64,000 nt of DNA from Haloterrigena gelatinilytica (GTDB lineage Archaea > Halobacteriota > Halobacteria > Halobacteriales > Natrialbaceae), in assembly GCF_013342145.1 (NCBI RefSeq), contig NZ_JABUQZ010000001.1, forward strand, positions 2,666,001-2,730,000. Direction: 5' to 3'. Position 1 is the stretch's first letter, and every line of letters begins with the position of its first letter. This document shows, piece by piece, positions 17,504-25,473 of the stretch. Under the pieces are notes generated by a model, which saw only the letters and a program-made list of their open reading frames with translations, was not told the DNA's origin and searched no databases. The position numbers and the translations under genes were made by a program.

Positions 17504-17809
17504 TCAGGGACGAGTGGTGCCCCAGACGGCGGTGAGCGCGAGCAACACCGCGGGGAACAGCGGCAGCGACAGCAGTGCGAAGCGGTAGCCGACGTCGGGC
17601 GGCCAGAAGGTGATCGCCGCCGGCGCGACGATAAAGGTGAGGACGATCATCCCGACGACGGTCCAGCCGCGCCAGTCGAACTCCCGGTCGGCCGCCTCGG
17701 GATGGGGCGGTTCGGCGGTCGAATCGTCGTCCGCGACGTCCGCACGCTCTCCGTCCTCGTCGAACGTGGCGGGGTCGTGGACGTAGCCGCCCTCGTCGCT
17801 CGAGTTCAC
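17504..17809 (-). CDS. Small two-helix membrane protein
   Basis: A 101-residue protein with a GTG start at 17809 (VNSSDEGGYVHDP). An acidic cytoplasmic-type N-terminus of about 45 residues is followed by DWRGWTVVGMIVLTFIVAPAA and a second helix LLSLPLFPAVLLALTAVW. This resembles a family of haloarchaeal small membrane proteins of unknown role. The upstream open frame extends to 18115 but is Arg/Ser/Thr-rich without promoter support. Confidence 0.7.
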   Translation of the reverse strand: MNSSDEGGYVHDPATFDEDGERADVADDDSTAEPPHPEAADREFDWRGWTVVGMIVLTFIVAPAAITFWPPDVGYRFALLSLPLFPAVLLALTAVWGTTRP

Positions 17810-18007
17810 ACGCGGGGCTTGCGAGGCAGCGGTAAAAGTCCTCACGGTTCCGGTGGGATTTCGCGCCGCGGCCGAACCAGTTCGGCGTATGACTCGAGTT
17901 GGCCGCCGAAGCCGATTTGAACGGAGACACAACGCGACTCGAGTCGCCGTCACCGCTGTCTCGTGGACAGTCAAGTTACTTGTACTGCAACGACGACCGA
18001 TCACAGC

Positions 18008-18253
18008 ATGGGAACGTGGCTGCGGACGCTGACGAAGGTCCACCACTACCACTATCCCGTTCTCGCCTGTGGCGGGCTGATCGTAACGGTCGTGTGCTCC
18101 AGTCCGGGAACGCACCAGTACGCCGTCGGACCGATCACGGTCGACGCCTTCTACAGTTCGCTGCTAACGTTCGGGGCGCTGTTGGTCCTCTCGGTGACTG
18201 ATACGTACGATCCGGAAGACTACGGACTCGAGTCGGACGACGCCGAGCGGTAA
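18008..18253 (+). CDS. Small membrane protein
   Basis: An 81-residue protein: MGTWLRTLTKVHHYHYPVL, a hydrophobic segment (LACGGLIVTVVCS), a second segment (FYSSLLTFGALLVLSV) and an acidic tail (EDYGLESDDAER). The His/Tyr-rich N-terminus is unusual. It is unrecognised and lies between two minus-strand genes. Confidence 0.6.
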   Translation: MGTWLRTLTKVHHYHYPVLACGGLIVTVVCSSPGTHQYAVGPITVDAFYSSLLTFGALLVLSVTDTYDPEDYGLESDDAER

Positions 18254-18304
18254 CGGCGCTATCTCGGCAGCGCCGAGCCGACTCCGAATAGCCGTCGGCG
18301 ATCC

Positions 18305-19330
18305 CTAGAGTTCGCTGTCCGGTCGCACGACGACCTTGCCGAACCCTTCGCGGTTCTCGATGATCTCGTGAGCGCGCGGGGTCTCGCTCATCGGCAGTTC
18401 CTCGCGAATCGCGGGCTCGAAGGTGCCGTCCCAGACGAGGTCCATCACTTCGTCGACCTGATCGGGCGTCGCCATCGTCGAGCCGATGATCTGGAGCTGG
18501 TTCCAGAAGATCCGCGGGATGTCGGTCTCGGGATTGCCCCCGCCGGTGCCGCCGCAGGTGACCAGCCGACCGCCCTTGGTGAGGCTCTTCAGCGAGTCCT
18601 GCCAGGTGGGCGCGCCGACGTGTTCGACGACGACGTCGACGCCGCGGCCGTCGGTCTCCGAGAGCACCCAGTCGGCGAAGTCCTCGTCCTCGTAGTTACA
18701 GACGTGGTCGGCGCCGTGCTCGCGGGCGTAGTCGAGCTTCTCCTCCGTACTGCCGGTCGCGTACACCTCCGCGCCCGCGTAGTCGGCGATCTGTAAGGCG
18801 GCGTGGCCGACCCCGCCGCTGGCGCCAAGCACGAGCACTTTCTCGCCGGCCTGGAGCTCCGCGCGGTCGATCAGCATCCGCCAGGCGGTCTGGAACACCA
18901 GACAACTCGAGCCGGCGACCGCCCAGTCGACGTCCTCGGGGACCGGAATCAGATTGTCCTCGGGAACGGCGGCGTACTCGGAGTGGACGCCCTGGACGTG
19001 CTCGCCGATGATGTGGAATCGAGGATCGAGCGTCGGATCGTCCATCCGCAGGTCGCCGACGCCGGCGGAGACCGCGACGCGGTCGCCCTCCTCGAAGCGG
19101 GTGACGTCCGGGCCGACCTCCTCGACGACGCCGGCGGCGTCGCTGCCCGGAACGTGGGGCATCTCGAGGTCGATCCCCGGCATTCCCCGCCGCGTCCAGA
19201 TGTCCAGGTGGTTGAGCGCGGCCGCCTTGATGTCGACCAGCACCTCGTCGCGGTCGACCTCCGGATCGGGGTACTCCCCGTACTCGATGACGTCCGTGTC
19301 GCCGTGTTCGGTGATCTTGACTGCCTGCAT
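18305..19330 (-). CDS. MDR-family zinc-type alcohol dehydrogenase / quinone oxidoreductase
   Basis: A 341-residue medium-chain reductase. The N-terminal catalytic domain has ALNHLDIWTRRG and GSDAAGVVEEVG. The nucleotide-binding fold has VLVLGASGGVGHAALQIA, with ATGSTEEKLDYA following, which suggests NADPH. The structural zinc cysteines are not obvious, so it is closer to NADPH:quinone reductases than to true zinc alcohol dehydrogenases. The ATG at 19330 (MQAVKITEHG) is the family-like N-terminus; 16 extra upstream residues were rejected. The substrate is unknown. Confidence 0.87.
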   Translation of the reverse strand: MQAVKITEHGDTDVIEYGEYPDPEVDRDEVLVDIKAAALNHLDIWTRRGMPGIDLEMPHVPGSDAAGVVEEVGPDVTRFEEGDRVAVSAGVGDLRMDDPTLDPRFHIIGEHVQGVHSEYAAVPEDNLIPVPEDVDWAVAGSSCLVFQTAWRMLIDRAELQAGEKVLVLGASGGVGHAALQIADYAGAEVYATGSTEEKLDYAREHGADHVCNYEDEDFADWVLSETDGRGVDVVVEHVGAPTWQDSLKSLTKGGRLVTCGGTGGGNPETDIPRIFWNQLQIIGSTMATPDQVDEVMDLVWDGTFEPAIREELPMSETPRAHEIIENREGFGKVVVRPDSEL

Positions 19331-19399
19331 ACTCGCGTATGACGGAAACTCCGGCCATAACAGTTGGGCTACCAGCACTCTGTCGGCCGTCGATCGATC

Positions 19400-19416
19400 G
19401 CTTTGCGCTGCAAAGC
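19400..19416. promoter_or_regulatory. Inverted repeat upstream of ABC exporter operon
   Basis: GCTTTGC-GCT-GCAAAGC is a perfect 7-base dyad, followed by another CTTTGC at 19419-19424 and a TATA-like aactattatg at 19431-19440, ahead of the operon start at 19472. It is a plausible operator for the winged-helix regulator encoded at the operon's end. Confidence 0.5.
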
Positions 19417-19471
19417 TACTTTGCGACGGAAACTATTATGTGTCACAGACGTGTCATCTGACGTAGAAACG

Positions 19472-20368
19472 ATGTCAACAGAGACACAAAACGGCCGCGG
19501 ATCCGACGCCGACCGCGAGCGGAATCGACGGGACCGAGAACCCACACGAGAACGGGATCGAGATCCACGACGCTGGCTCGCGCAGGCGAGTGCGTTCACC
19601 AGACGGAGCCTTCAGGAGGTGCGCAACAGCTGGCTGCTGCTGGGGTGGGTGATCGCGTTTCCGGCGATCATGTACCTCTTCTTCGTCGCGCAGGGAACGG
19701 ACGGGCCGGCGACGGCCGACGCGATCATCTCGATCGGAATCGGCGTGATGGGCGCGCTCTTCGTCTGCCTCTACCTCTTCGGCGATCAGCTCGCGGGCGA
19801 CCTCGAGGACCGGCGGTACGCGGCCTACCGGTCGATGCCGCTCTCGCCCGCGGCCGATCTGGCCGGGCGGATGGCCGCCGGCCTCGTCCTCGCGACGGCG
19901 GCGTTCGCGGCGACGATCCTCGCGGGGGTGGCGACCGGCGCCGAGTACGGCCTCCGCGGGCCCGAGTCGATTCCGATCGTCGTCGTCGCTGGACTGCTGA
20001 CCTGCGTCTTCTGGATGGTCGTCGCGATCCCGATCGTGCTGGCCGCGGACAACGAGTCCGTCGCCGAGTGGGTCAGCTCGCTGGTCGCGGTCGCCGCGTT
20101 CGTCCTCACCGGCTTCAACGGCGCGCTGCCCGCCCAGTCGCCTATCGAGGGCGAACTGCTGAACTACCTCCCGAACGCCCTGCCGACGCGGCTGCTGGTC
20201 TACCACCTCGTCCCCGCCGAGAACTGGACGGAACTCGGCGCCGCGCCCCCGGCGATGCCGACCGGCCTCGAGTTCGTCGCGCTGCTGGCCGGCTACGCGA
20301 TCGTCGCGCTGGTCGCCGGCACGGTCCTGTTGAACCGGTACGCCTACGACCGGGGGTGGTGGCCGTGA
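19472..20368 (+). CDS. ABC-2 type transporter permease
   Basis: A 298-residue membrane protein. About 40 charged Arg/Asp/Glu residues precede roughly six hydrophobic segments, beginning NSWLLLGWVIAFPAIMYLFF; GDQLAGDLEDRRYAAYRSMP is the typical ABC-2 cytosolic loop. It should form the exporter channel for the ATPase encoded next, whose GTG overlaps its stop. The frame is open upstream to 19364, but MSTETQ at 19472 fits the promoter spacing. The cargo is unknown. Confidence 0.88.
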   Translation: MSTETQNGRGSDADRERNRRDREPTRERDRDPRRWLAQASAFTRRSLQEVRNSWLLLGWVIAFPAIMYLFFVAQGTDGPATADAIISIGIGVMGALFVCLYLFGDQLAGDLEDRRYAAYRSMPLSPAADLAGRMAAGLVLATAAFAATILAGVATGAEYGLRGPESIPIVVVAGLLTCVFWMVVAIPIVLAADNESVAEWVSSLVAVAAFVLTGFNGALPAQSPIEGELLNYLPNALPTRLLVYHLVPAENWTELGAAPPAMPTGLEFVALLAGYAIVALVAGTVLLNRYAYDRGWWP

Positions 20369-21276
20369 GCGACGCCGTCGTCACCGCCAGCGGGGTCCGG
20401 AAATCCTTCGACGAGGAGGGCGTCCTCGAGGACGTCGACCTCACCGTCAGGGACGGCGAGCTACTGGTCCTGATGGGGCCCAACGGCGTCGGCAAGTCGG
20501 TGTTGCTCTCCTGTCTGGCCGGCAGCGACCGTCCGACCGAGGGCAGCGTGTCCGTCTTCGACGAGCCGGCCACCGCACGCGCGGACACGACGAGTTTCCT
20601 CCTGCAGGACGCGCTCTGCCACGCGAAGCTTACCGGCCGGGAGAACGTCGCGTTCTACGACCGGCTCCACCCCGGGTTCACCGACGCGTGGCGCGACTAC
20701 GCCGACCGGCTCGGGATCGCCGAGGACCTCGAGAGGCCCGTCGAGGACTACTCCGGCGGGATGGAGCGCAAGCTCGAGCTCTCGATCGCGGCGAGCATCG
20801 ACGTCCCGATCTACCTCTTCGACGAACCGACCGCGGCGCTGGACCTGCCGACGGTCCAGACGGTTCACGACCTGTTCCGCGAGAAGCAGGCCGCGGGGAA
20901 GACGCTCGTCGTCGCCAGCCACCGCCCGATGGACGCCGACATCGCCGACCGGGTCGCCTTCCTCTCAGACGGCGAAATCGCCGCCGTCGGCACGCCGGAC
21001 GAGCTGTTAGCGTCGCTCCCGCCGATCCTCGAGACCGGGACCGCTCACGCGGGCGCGCTGACCGACGCGATCCGCGGGGATCCCTACGCGGTCGCGGGCA
21101 ACGTCCGGGGGTTCCTGCCGGCCGACGGCGACGACCCCGATCCCGCCGTCGACGACGTCGCGGCCGCGACCGACATCGACCCGGACGCTCTGGAGGTCGT
21201 CGAGCCGACGTACACCGACCTGTTTAACTACCACACGAGCACTGGTCCGGACGAACGCCCGTCCCACGACCGATGA
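20365..21276 (+). CDS. ABC transporter ATP-binding protein
   Basis: A 303-residue ATPase: Walker A GPNGVGKS, Q-loop SFLLQDA, signature YSGGMERK, Walker B IYLFDEPT and H-loop ASHRPMD. The C-terminal extension of about 70 residues after residue 230 is acidic. It starts with GTG, overlapping the permease stop by 4 bases, and its TGA overlaps the ATG of the next membrane protein. It drives the ABC-2 exporter. Confidence 0.93.
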   Translation: MSDAVVTASGVRKSFDEEGVLEDVDLTVRDGELLVLMGPNGVGKSVLLSCLAGSDRPTEGSVSVFDEPATARADTTSFLLQDALCHAKLTGRENVAFYDRLHPGFTDAWRDYADRLGIAEDLERPVEDYSGGMERKLELSIAASIDVPIYLFDEPTAALDLPTVQTVHDLFREKQAAGKTLVVASHRPMDADIADRVAFLSDGEIAAVGTPDELLASLPPILETGTAHAGALTDAIRGDPYAVAGNVRGFLPADGDDPDPAVDDVAAATDIDPDALEVVEPTYTDLFNYHTSTGPDERPSHDR

Positions 21277-21896
21277 CCGACGGTACCGAAGACGTCGATC
21301 CGGCCGCCCTCGAGGCGGAGCTCGCCGAGATCAAGAGAGCGATCGGACTCGCGGAGGACCACCCCTACTGGTGGCGGTCCTGGCTCGTCGAAGGCGTCGG
21401 CGCCGGCCTCTGTTTCGCCCTCGTGCAGTTCTGGCTCCGCGGCGGTCCTCAACTGCCGATCCTGGCCGCGTTCGTCGGCCTGCTGGGCCTCGAGACGCTC
21501 GTCAAACGCCGGATTAGAGCGGCCTACGAGCCGCCGACGGCGGGGTTGCCTGACCAGCGTCTCTGGCTCCTCGCGGTCCTCGCCGCCATCGGCGCGCTGC
21601 TCGTCGGCCTCCTGCCGGTGTTCGACACGCTCGGCGAGCGGAACGCGGTCCGGCTGGCGCTGGTCTCCGCGGGGGCGATCGTCGGCGCCGGCTACGTCTA
21701 CATGGGCCAGCTGCTCGGCGCGTGCGACATCCGGGCGGCCGACCGCTACGCCTTCTACGCCGGCGGCGCGTGGATCCTCGTGCTCGTCGCCGCCATCCCC
21801 CACGTCCCCGCCGCCGAGGGCTGGGAGTACGCCGTCTTGGGGCTCGGTATCGCCGTCCAGCACGTCGCCGCCTACGTCGTCCTCGCCCGGCGCTAA
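21273..21896 (+). CDS. Membrane protein of the ABC exporter operon
   Basis: A 207-residue protein. An acidic coiled N-terminus (ALEAELAEIKRAIGLAED) is followed by about five to six hydrophobic segments (GVGAGLCFALVQFWL, LLAVLAAIGALLVGLL, AGAIVGAGYVYMGQLLG). The ATG overlaps the ATPase stop (ATGA). The pairing with a small winged-helix protein immediately after recalls bacterial two-gene modules of regulator plus membrane sensor. Function unknown. Confidence 0.75.
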   Translation: MTDGTEDVDPAALEAELAEIKRAIGLAEDHPYWWRSWLVEGVGAGLCFALVQFWLRGGPQLPILAAFVGLLGLETLVKRRIRAAYEPPTAGLPDQRLWLLAVLAAIGALLVGLLPVFDTLGERNAVRLALVSAGAIVGAGYVYMGQLLGACDIRAADRYAFYAGGAWILVLVAAIPHVPAAEGWEYAVLGLGIAVQHVAAYVVLARR

Positions 21897-21897
21897 C

Positions 21898-22194
21898 ATG
21901 GAATTCGACAAACTCGTCCACCAACCGACCCGCCTGCGCATCTTCGCCCACCTCTACGCCAACGGCGAGGCGAGTTTCACGGCGCTGACCGAGGAACTCG
22001 AGATCACCGAGGGGAACCTCGCCAGCCACATCGAGCGGATGGAGGACGCCGACTGCGTCGCCGTCGACAAGGAGTTCGTCGACCGCAAACCGCGGACCAC
22101 CTACCGGCTCACCGAGCGCGGCGAGGAACTCTTCGAGGACCACATCGACACCCTCGAGGCGCTGATCGACGGCCTCGAGGCCGACGATTCGTAG
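21898..22194 (+). CDS. Winged-helix transcriptional regulator
   Basis: A 98-residue single-domain winged helix (HTH_34/MarR-like): MEFDKLVHQPTRLRIFAHLY, then FTALTEELEITEGNLASHIERM as the recognition helices and RTTYRLTERGEELFEDH as the wing. It lies one base after the membrane-protein stop and is the last gene of the exporter operon, so it probably autoregulates through the dyad at 19400-19416 (inference). Confidence 0.88.
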   Translation: MEFDKLVHQPTRLRIFAHLYANGEASFTALTEELEITEGNLASHIERMEDADCVAVDKEFVDRKPRTTYRLTERGEELFEDHIDTLEALIDGLEADDS

Positions 22195-22252
22195 CGCGCC
22201 GCGGGTCGTCGAGTGGGCAGTGTTTTACTCGCCGGCTCTCGAACGACGGGGT

Positions 22253-22984
22253 ATGACCGAGACGGACTCGAGCGAGGAGCGACAGCGGGGGGCGACCGAG
22301 GAACCGGCGCCGGACGAGGAACGCGACGCGGGCGAGCACCCGCCCGTCGAGGGGGACGACACCGACGAGGGATCGCTCGGCGCCGGCGTCGTCACGATCG
22401 CGACGGATCGATCGCTCGAGTCCGACGGCGCCGGCGAGGCGATCGTCGCGGGACTCAAGAAGGTCGACCACCGGGTGGTCACGCGGGAACACATCGGGAG
22501 CGATCACGACCGCATCCAGTCGATCGTCTCGCGGATGCTCGACCGCGACGACGTCGACGTCATCGTCACCGGCGGGGCGACCAGCATCGAGCCGAGCGAC
22601 GTCACCATCGAGGCCGTCGAACCGCTGCTCGAGAAGCGACTGGCCGCCTTCGAGGACCTGTTCACCTCGATGGCCTACGAGGCGGTCGGCACGCGCGTCG
22701 TCGCGGCGCGGACGATCGCGGGCGTCACCGAGGGAACGCCGGTGTTCTGTCTCCCCGGCAACGAGGACGCGGCGCGGATGGGCCTCGAGGAGATCGTCCT
22801 CCCGGAGATCCACAATCTCGTCAGCCTCGCGCGCGAAGACATCGCCCAGGACAGGTGGGCCGTCGACGAGGCCGCGCTCGAGGAGGGCGAGGCGACCGGA
22901 GAAGGAGGCGAACGCGAGGGCGAGGACCCCAAGAGCGAAACGGCCGTGGAACCCGCGTCCGAACCCGACGACGGAGGCGAGTGA
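22253..22984 (+). CDS. MoaB/MogA-like molybdopterin-binding protein
   Basis: A 243-residue protein. Residues about 40-195 form the MoCF-biosynthesis fold: VVTIATDRSLESDGAG, DVDVIVTGGATSIEPSDVT (the GG[TA]xxxxxD pterin-binding motif) and GTPVFCLPGNEDAARMG. Acidic low-complexity tails flank both ends and are longer than in bacterial MoaB. The likely role is MPT adenylylation or binding in molybdenum/tungsten cofactor synthesis. The ATG at 22253 follows a short gap. The next gene starts 1 base after its stop. Confidence 0.85.
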   Translation: MTETDSSEERQRGATEEPAPDEERDAGEHPPVEGDDTDEGSLGAGVVTIATDRSLESDGAGEAIVAGLKKVDHRVVTREHIGSDHDRIQSIVSRMLDRDDVDVIVTGGATSIEPSDVTIEAVEPLLEKRLAAFEDLFTSMAYEAVGTRVVAARTIAGVTEGTPVFCLPGNEDAARMGLEEIVLPEIHNLVSLAREDIAQDRWAVDEAALEEGEATGEGGEREGEDPKSETAVEPASEPDDGGE

Positions 22985-22985
22985 G

Positions 22986-23726
22986 ATGGGCGATTCGGAC
23001 ACCGCCGACGCCGCCGACGGCGTCGACAAGGAGACGATCCGCCAGCGCGTCTGGGACGACCTCGAGGAGAGCGGCGAGGCGCGGTTCCCCTTTCCGCCCC
23101 ACGGCCGGATTCCGAACTTCGCGGGCGCGGACGACGCCGCCGAGCGACTGGCCGAACAGCCGGAGTGGCGCGACGCGACGACGATCAAGGCCAACCCCGA
23201 CGCGCCCCAGTTGCCCGTCCGGCGGGCGGCGTTGCGCGCGGGAAAGACCGTCTACATGGCCGTTCCGCGACTCGCCGACGAAAAGTGTTTCCTGAAACTC
23301 GACCCCGACGTACTCGCGGACTACGACGCGGCGACGACGGTTTCGGGGTCCTCGAAACACGGCGAGCGGGTCGGCCCCGACGCGGTCGAGGAGATCGATC
23401 TGATCGTCTCGGGCAGCGTGGCGGTCACCGACGACGGCGGGCGGATCGGCAAGGGGGAAGGCTACAGCGACCTCGAGTACGCCATCCTACGAGGGCTGGG
23501 CCTCGTCGACGACTCGACGGCGGTCGCGACGACGGTTCACGAACGGCAACTCGTCGACGACCCCGTCGCGATCGGGGACCACGACGTCGCGATGGACCTC
23601 GTCGTCACGCCCGAACGGACGATCCGCCCCGAAAGCCGCGCGCAGCCGTCCGGGATCGACTGGGACCTGCTCGACGAGGGCCGTCTCGAGGAGATTCCGG
23701 TCCTCCGGCGGTTGCAGTCGTCGTAA
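22986..23726 (+). CDS. 5-formyltetrahydrofolate cyclo-ligase family protein
   Basis: A 246-residue protein. The basic N-terminal region VDKETIRQRVWDDLEESGEA, TIKANPDAPQLPVRRAALRAGK and the phosphate-binding GKGEGYSDLEYA are the hallmarks of MTHFS (ATP-dependent conversion of 5-formyl-THF to methenyl-THF). It ends in VVTPERTIRP. Haloarchaeal members diverge from characterised enzymes, so the exact pterin substrate is uncertain. It is coupled to the MoaB-like gene. Confidence 0.83.
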   Translation: MGDSDTADAADGVDKETIRQRVWDDLEESGEARFPFPPHGRIPNFAGADDAAERLAEQPEWRDATTIKANPDAPQLPVRRAALRAGKTVYMAVPRLADEKCFLKLDPDVLADYDAATTVSGSSKHGERVGPDAVEEIDLIVSGSVAVTDDGGRIGKGEGYSDLEYAILRGLGLVDDSTAVATTVHERQLVDDPVAIGDHDVAMDLVVTPERTIRPESRAQPSGIDWDLLDEGRLEEIPVLRRLQSS

Positions 23727-24232
23727 GTCGGTTCGCCGGATCGGTTCGGAGCCGTCGCTGCGATCGGACAGCGACCGTCGAATCGGAAGTACTGAGAACC
23801 ATCCCGAGGGCCGGAAATACCCCGGCGCCTCGAGTGCCAACCGCAGGGTGTGGGGACGCAGGCGGGTGCAAGGCCTGCGTCGGTACCGGGAATCGGTACG
23901 GTGTGGCAGTGGTGGGGGAAGGGTGCTGTGGGTGGATTGGAAGTCACGGGTGCAGGCGGTGGATGCCTCGGTGGGGTCTGCCCGTCGACCTCCATCTATC
24001 GATAGCCGCGGATCCCACTTCAACGGGGGCGATGGTATTCGACGGTTATCCCGGATTCCGTCGATTTCAATCCCAGTTTACGCGGCCGAGATCGGGCGTG
24101 TGACGGTTTATACCGCCACATCTCCTTTCAACGTACAGTTATTCGTGAACGTCGGGAACGCGTCGATTCGAAGTCGACGCGAACGGCGACGATCCGCGCC
24201 GATCCGCACAAAAGGGAAGCCGCCGCGAGCGG
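23727..24232. other. Non-coding region with hairpins; G-rich plus strand
   Basis: No convincing ORF is seen in about 500 bases. The first part (23806-23899) holds three hairpins. From 23900 to 23990 the plus strand is strikingly G-rich (ggtgggggaagggtgctg, gtgggtggattgg), unlike the C/G-balanced coding DNA around it. A TATA-like tttatacc lies at about 24107-24114. The guanine runs could form a quadruplex in RNA or DNA. Confidence 0.5.
23806..23899 (+). ncRNA. Candidate structured RNA (three consecutive stem-loops)
   Basis: Three stems occur in a row. Stem A: GAGGGCCGG (23806-23814) pairs with CCGGC-G-CCTC (23822-23831). Stem B: GACGCAGGC (23855-23863) pairs perfectly with GCCTGCGTC (23873-23881) around a 9-base loop. 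Stem C: GTACCG (23883-23888) pairs with CGGTAC (23894-23899) around GGAAT. There is no reading frame and no obvious SRP or RNase P motif. The strand is not determined, because perfect stems fold on either. Confidence 0.3.
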
Positions 24233-24559
24233 CTAGCTGGTCAGTTCGTCGGCGACGATCCCGGCGTCCATCAACTGCGGGTCGAGGGCGAGGTCGAGCT
24301 GGCCCTTGACGAACTCCGGGACCGTGTCCCGGGCGTAGACGACCGTTCGAATGTCGTCCGAGAGGTCGCAGACGATCGGGATCGTCGTCGCCTGCCCGAT
24401 GTCGGTCAGGACGTACAGATCGGCGTCGACGATCCCGGCCTCCTCGAGGGCGGGCCGGGAGATGACGCCGTTGAGGCGGGCGACGGTGGCCCCCTCAGCC
24501 TCGAGGGCGGCGGCGATGTCGTCCTCGTCGGGGCCGGCGACGATTGCGTCCGTGCTCAT
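24233..24559 (-). CDS. Small Rossmann-like haloarchaeal protein of the pyrG-guaA operon
   Basis: A 108-residue protein with alternating beta-alpha units ([59 protein letters not shown]), resembling half of a TrkA-N/NAD-binding fold. Homologues have been labelled CTP synthetase, probably from neighbourhood, but it has none of that enzyme's motifs. Its ATG overlaps the GMP synthase stop (ATGA). A regulatory nucleotide-binding role is possible. Confidence 0.75.
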   Translation of the reverse strand: MSTDAIVAGPDEDDIAAALEAEGATVARLNGVISRPALEEAGIVDADLYVLTDIGQATTIPIVCDLSDDIRTVVYARDTVPEFVKGQLDLALDPQLMDAGIVADELTS

Positions 24560-25473
24560 TCGTACTCGATTGTCGCTGGCGGTTTGTGGGTCACGTCGTA
24601 GACGACGCGAGCGACGTTGTCGTTCTGGCCGGTGATTCGCGACTGGATGCGCTGGAGGGTGTCCCAGTCGATCTCCTGTGCGCGGGCGGTCATCCCGTCG
24701 CGGGACTCGACCGAGCGGACGGAGACGACCCAGCCGTGCACGCGGTTGTCGCCTTTCACGCCCGTCGCCTTGCCGATGACGGCTGCGAGCGCTTGCCAGG
24801 GCTCGTACTCCTCGAGTTCCTCCTCGACGACGTGGCAGGCGTGGCGGGCGACCTCGAGTTTCTCCTCGGTGACCTCGCCGATGACGCGGACGGCGAGCCC
24901 GGGACCGGGGAACGGCATCCGTTCGGCGACGATCTCGTCGAGCCCGAGGTGGCGCGCGACCTCGCGGACCTCGTCCTTGTAGAGGTCGCGGACGGGTTCG
25001 ACGATCCCCTCGAAGTCGACGACCTCCGGCAGGCCGCCCACGTTGTGGTGGGACTTGATCCCGCCCTCGCTCTCGATGCGGTCGGGGTAGATCGTCCCCT
25101 GGACGAGGTAGTCGGCCTCGGCGTCTTTCGCCTCGCGCTCGAACTCGCGGATGAACTGCTCGCCGATGATCTCCCGCTTCTCCTCGGGGTCGGTGACGCC
25201 CGAGAGGGCCTCGAGGAACCGATCCTTGGCGTCGACGATCCGCAGCGACTCCATGTAGTCGAAGGTCTCGCGGATCTGGTCGGTCTCGCCTTTCCGCATC
25301 AGGCCGGTGTCGACGTACACCGGAGTGAGCCGGTCGCCGATGGCCTCGTAGGCCAGGGCGGCGGCGACCGACGAGTCGACCCCGCCCGAGAGCGCGATGA
25401 CGGCGTTTTCGTCGCCGATTTCGTCACCGATCTCTGCAACTGCTTCCGGAACGAACGTGTCTGTGTCTACCAT
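24556..25473 (-). CDS. guaA: GMP synthase, ATP-pyrophosphatase subunit (GuaAb)
   Basis: A 305-residue subunit of the archaeal two-part GMP synthase (XMP + ATP + ammonia to GMP). The N-type ATP-PPase P-loop is [30 protein letters not shown] and [11 protein letters not shown] follow, and the C-terminal dimer domain ends [10 protein letters not shown]. The glutaminase subunit is a separate gene outside the window, as usual in archaea. The start overlaps the pyrG stop (ATCAG region), giving a tight operon. Confidence 0.95.
   Translation of the reverse strand: MVDTDTFVPEAVAEIGDEIGDENAVIALSGGVDSSVAAALAYEAIGDRLTPVYVDTGLMRKGETDQIRETFDYMESLRIVDAKDRFLEALSGVTDPEEKREIIGEQFIREFEREAKDAEADYLVQGTIYPDRIESEGGIKSHHNVGGLPEVVDFEGIVEPVRDLYKDEVREVARHLGLDEIVAERMPFPGPGLAVRVIGEVTEEKLEVARHACHVVEEELEEYEPWQALAAVIGKATGVKGDNRVHGWVVSVRSVESRDGMTARAQEIDWDTLQRIQSRITGQNDNVARVVYDVTHKPPATIEYE

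Noticed and set aside
23806-23899. Hairpins considered as SRP or RNase P RNA
   Set aside because: I could not find the conserved SRP helix 8 motif or the RNase P GAGGAAAGUCC-type core.
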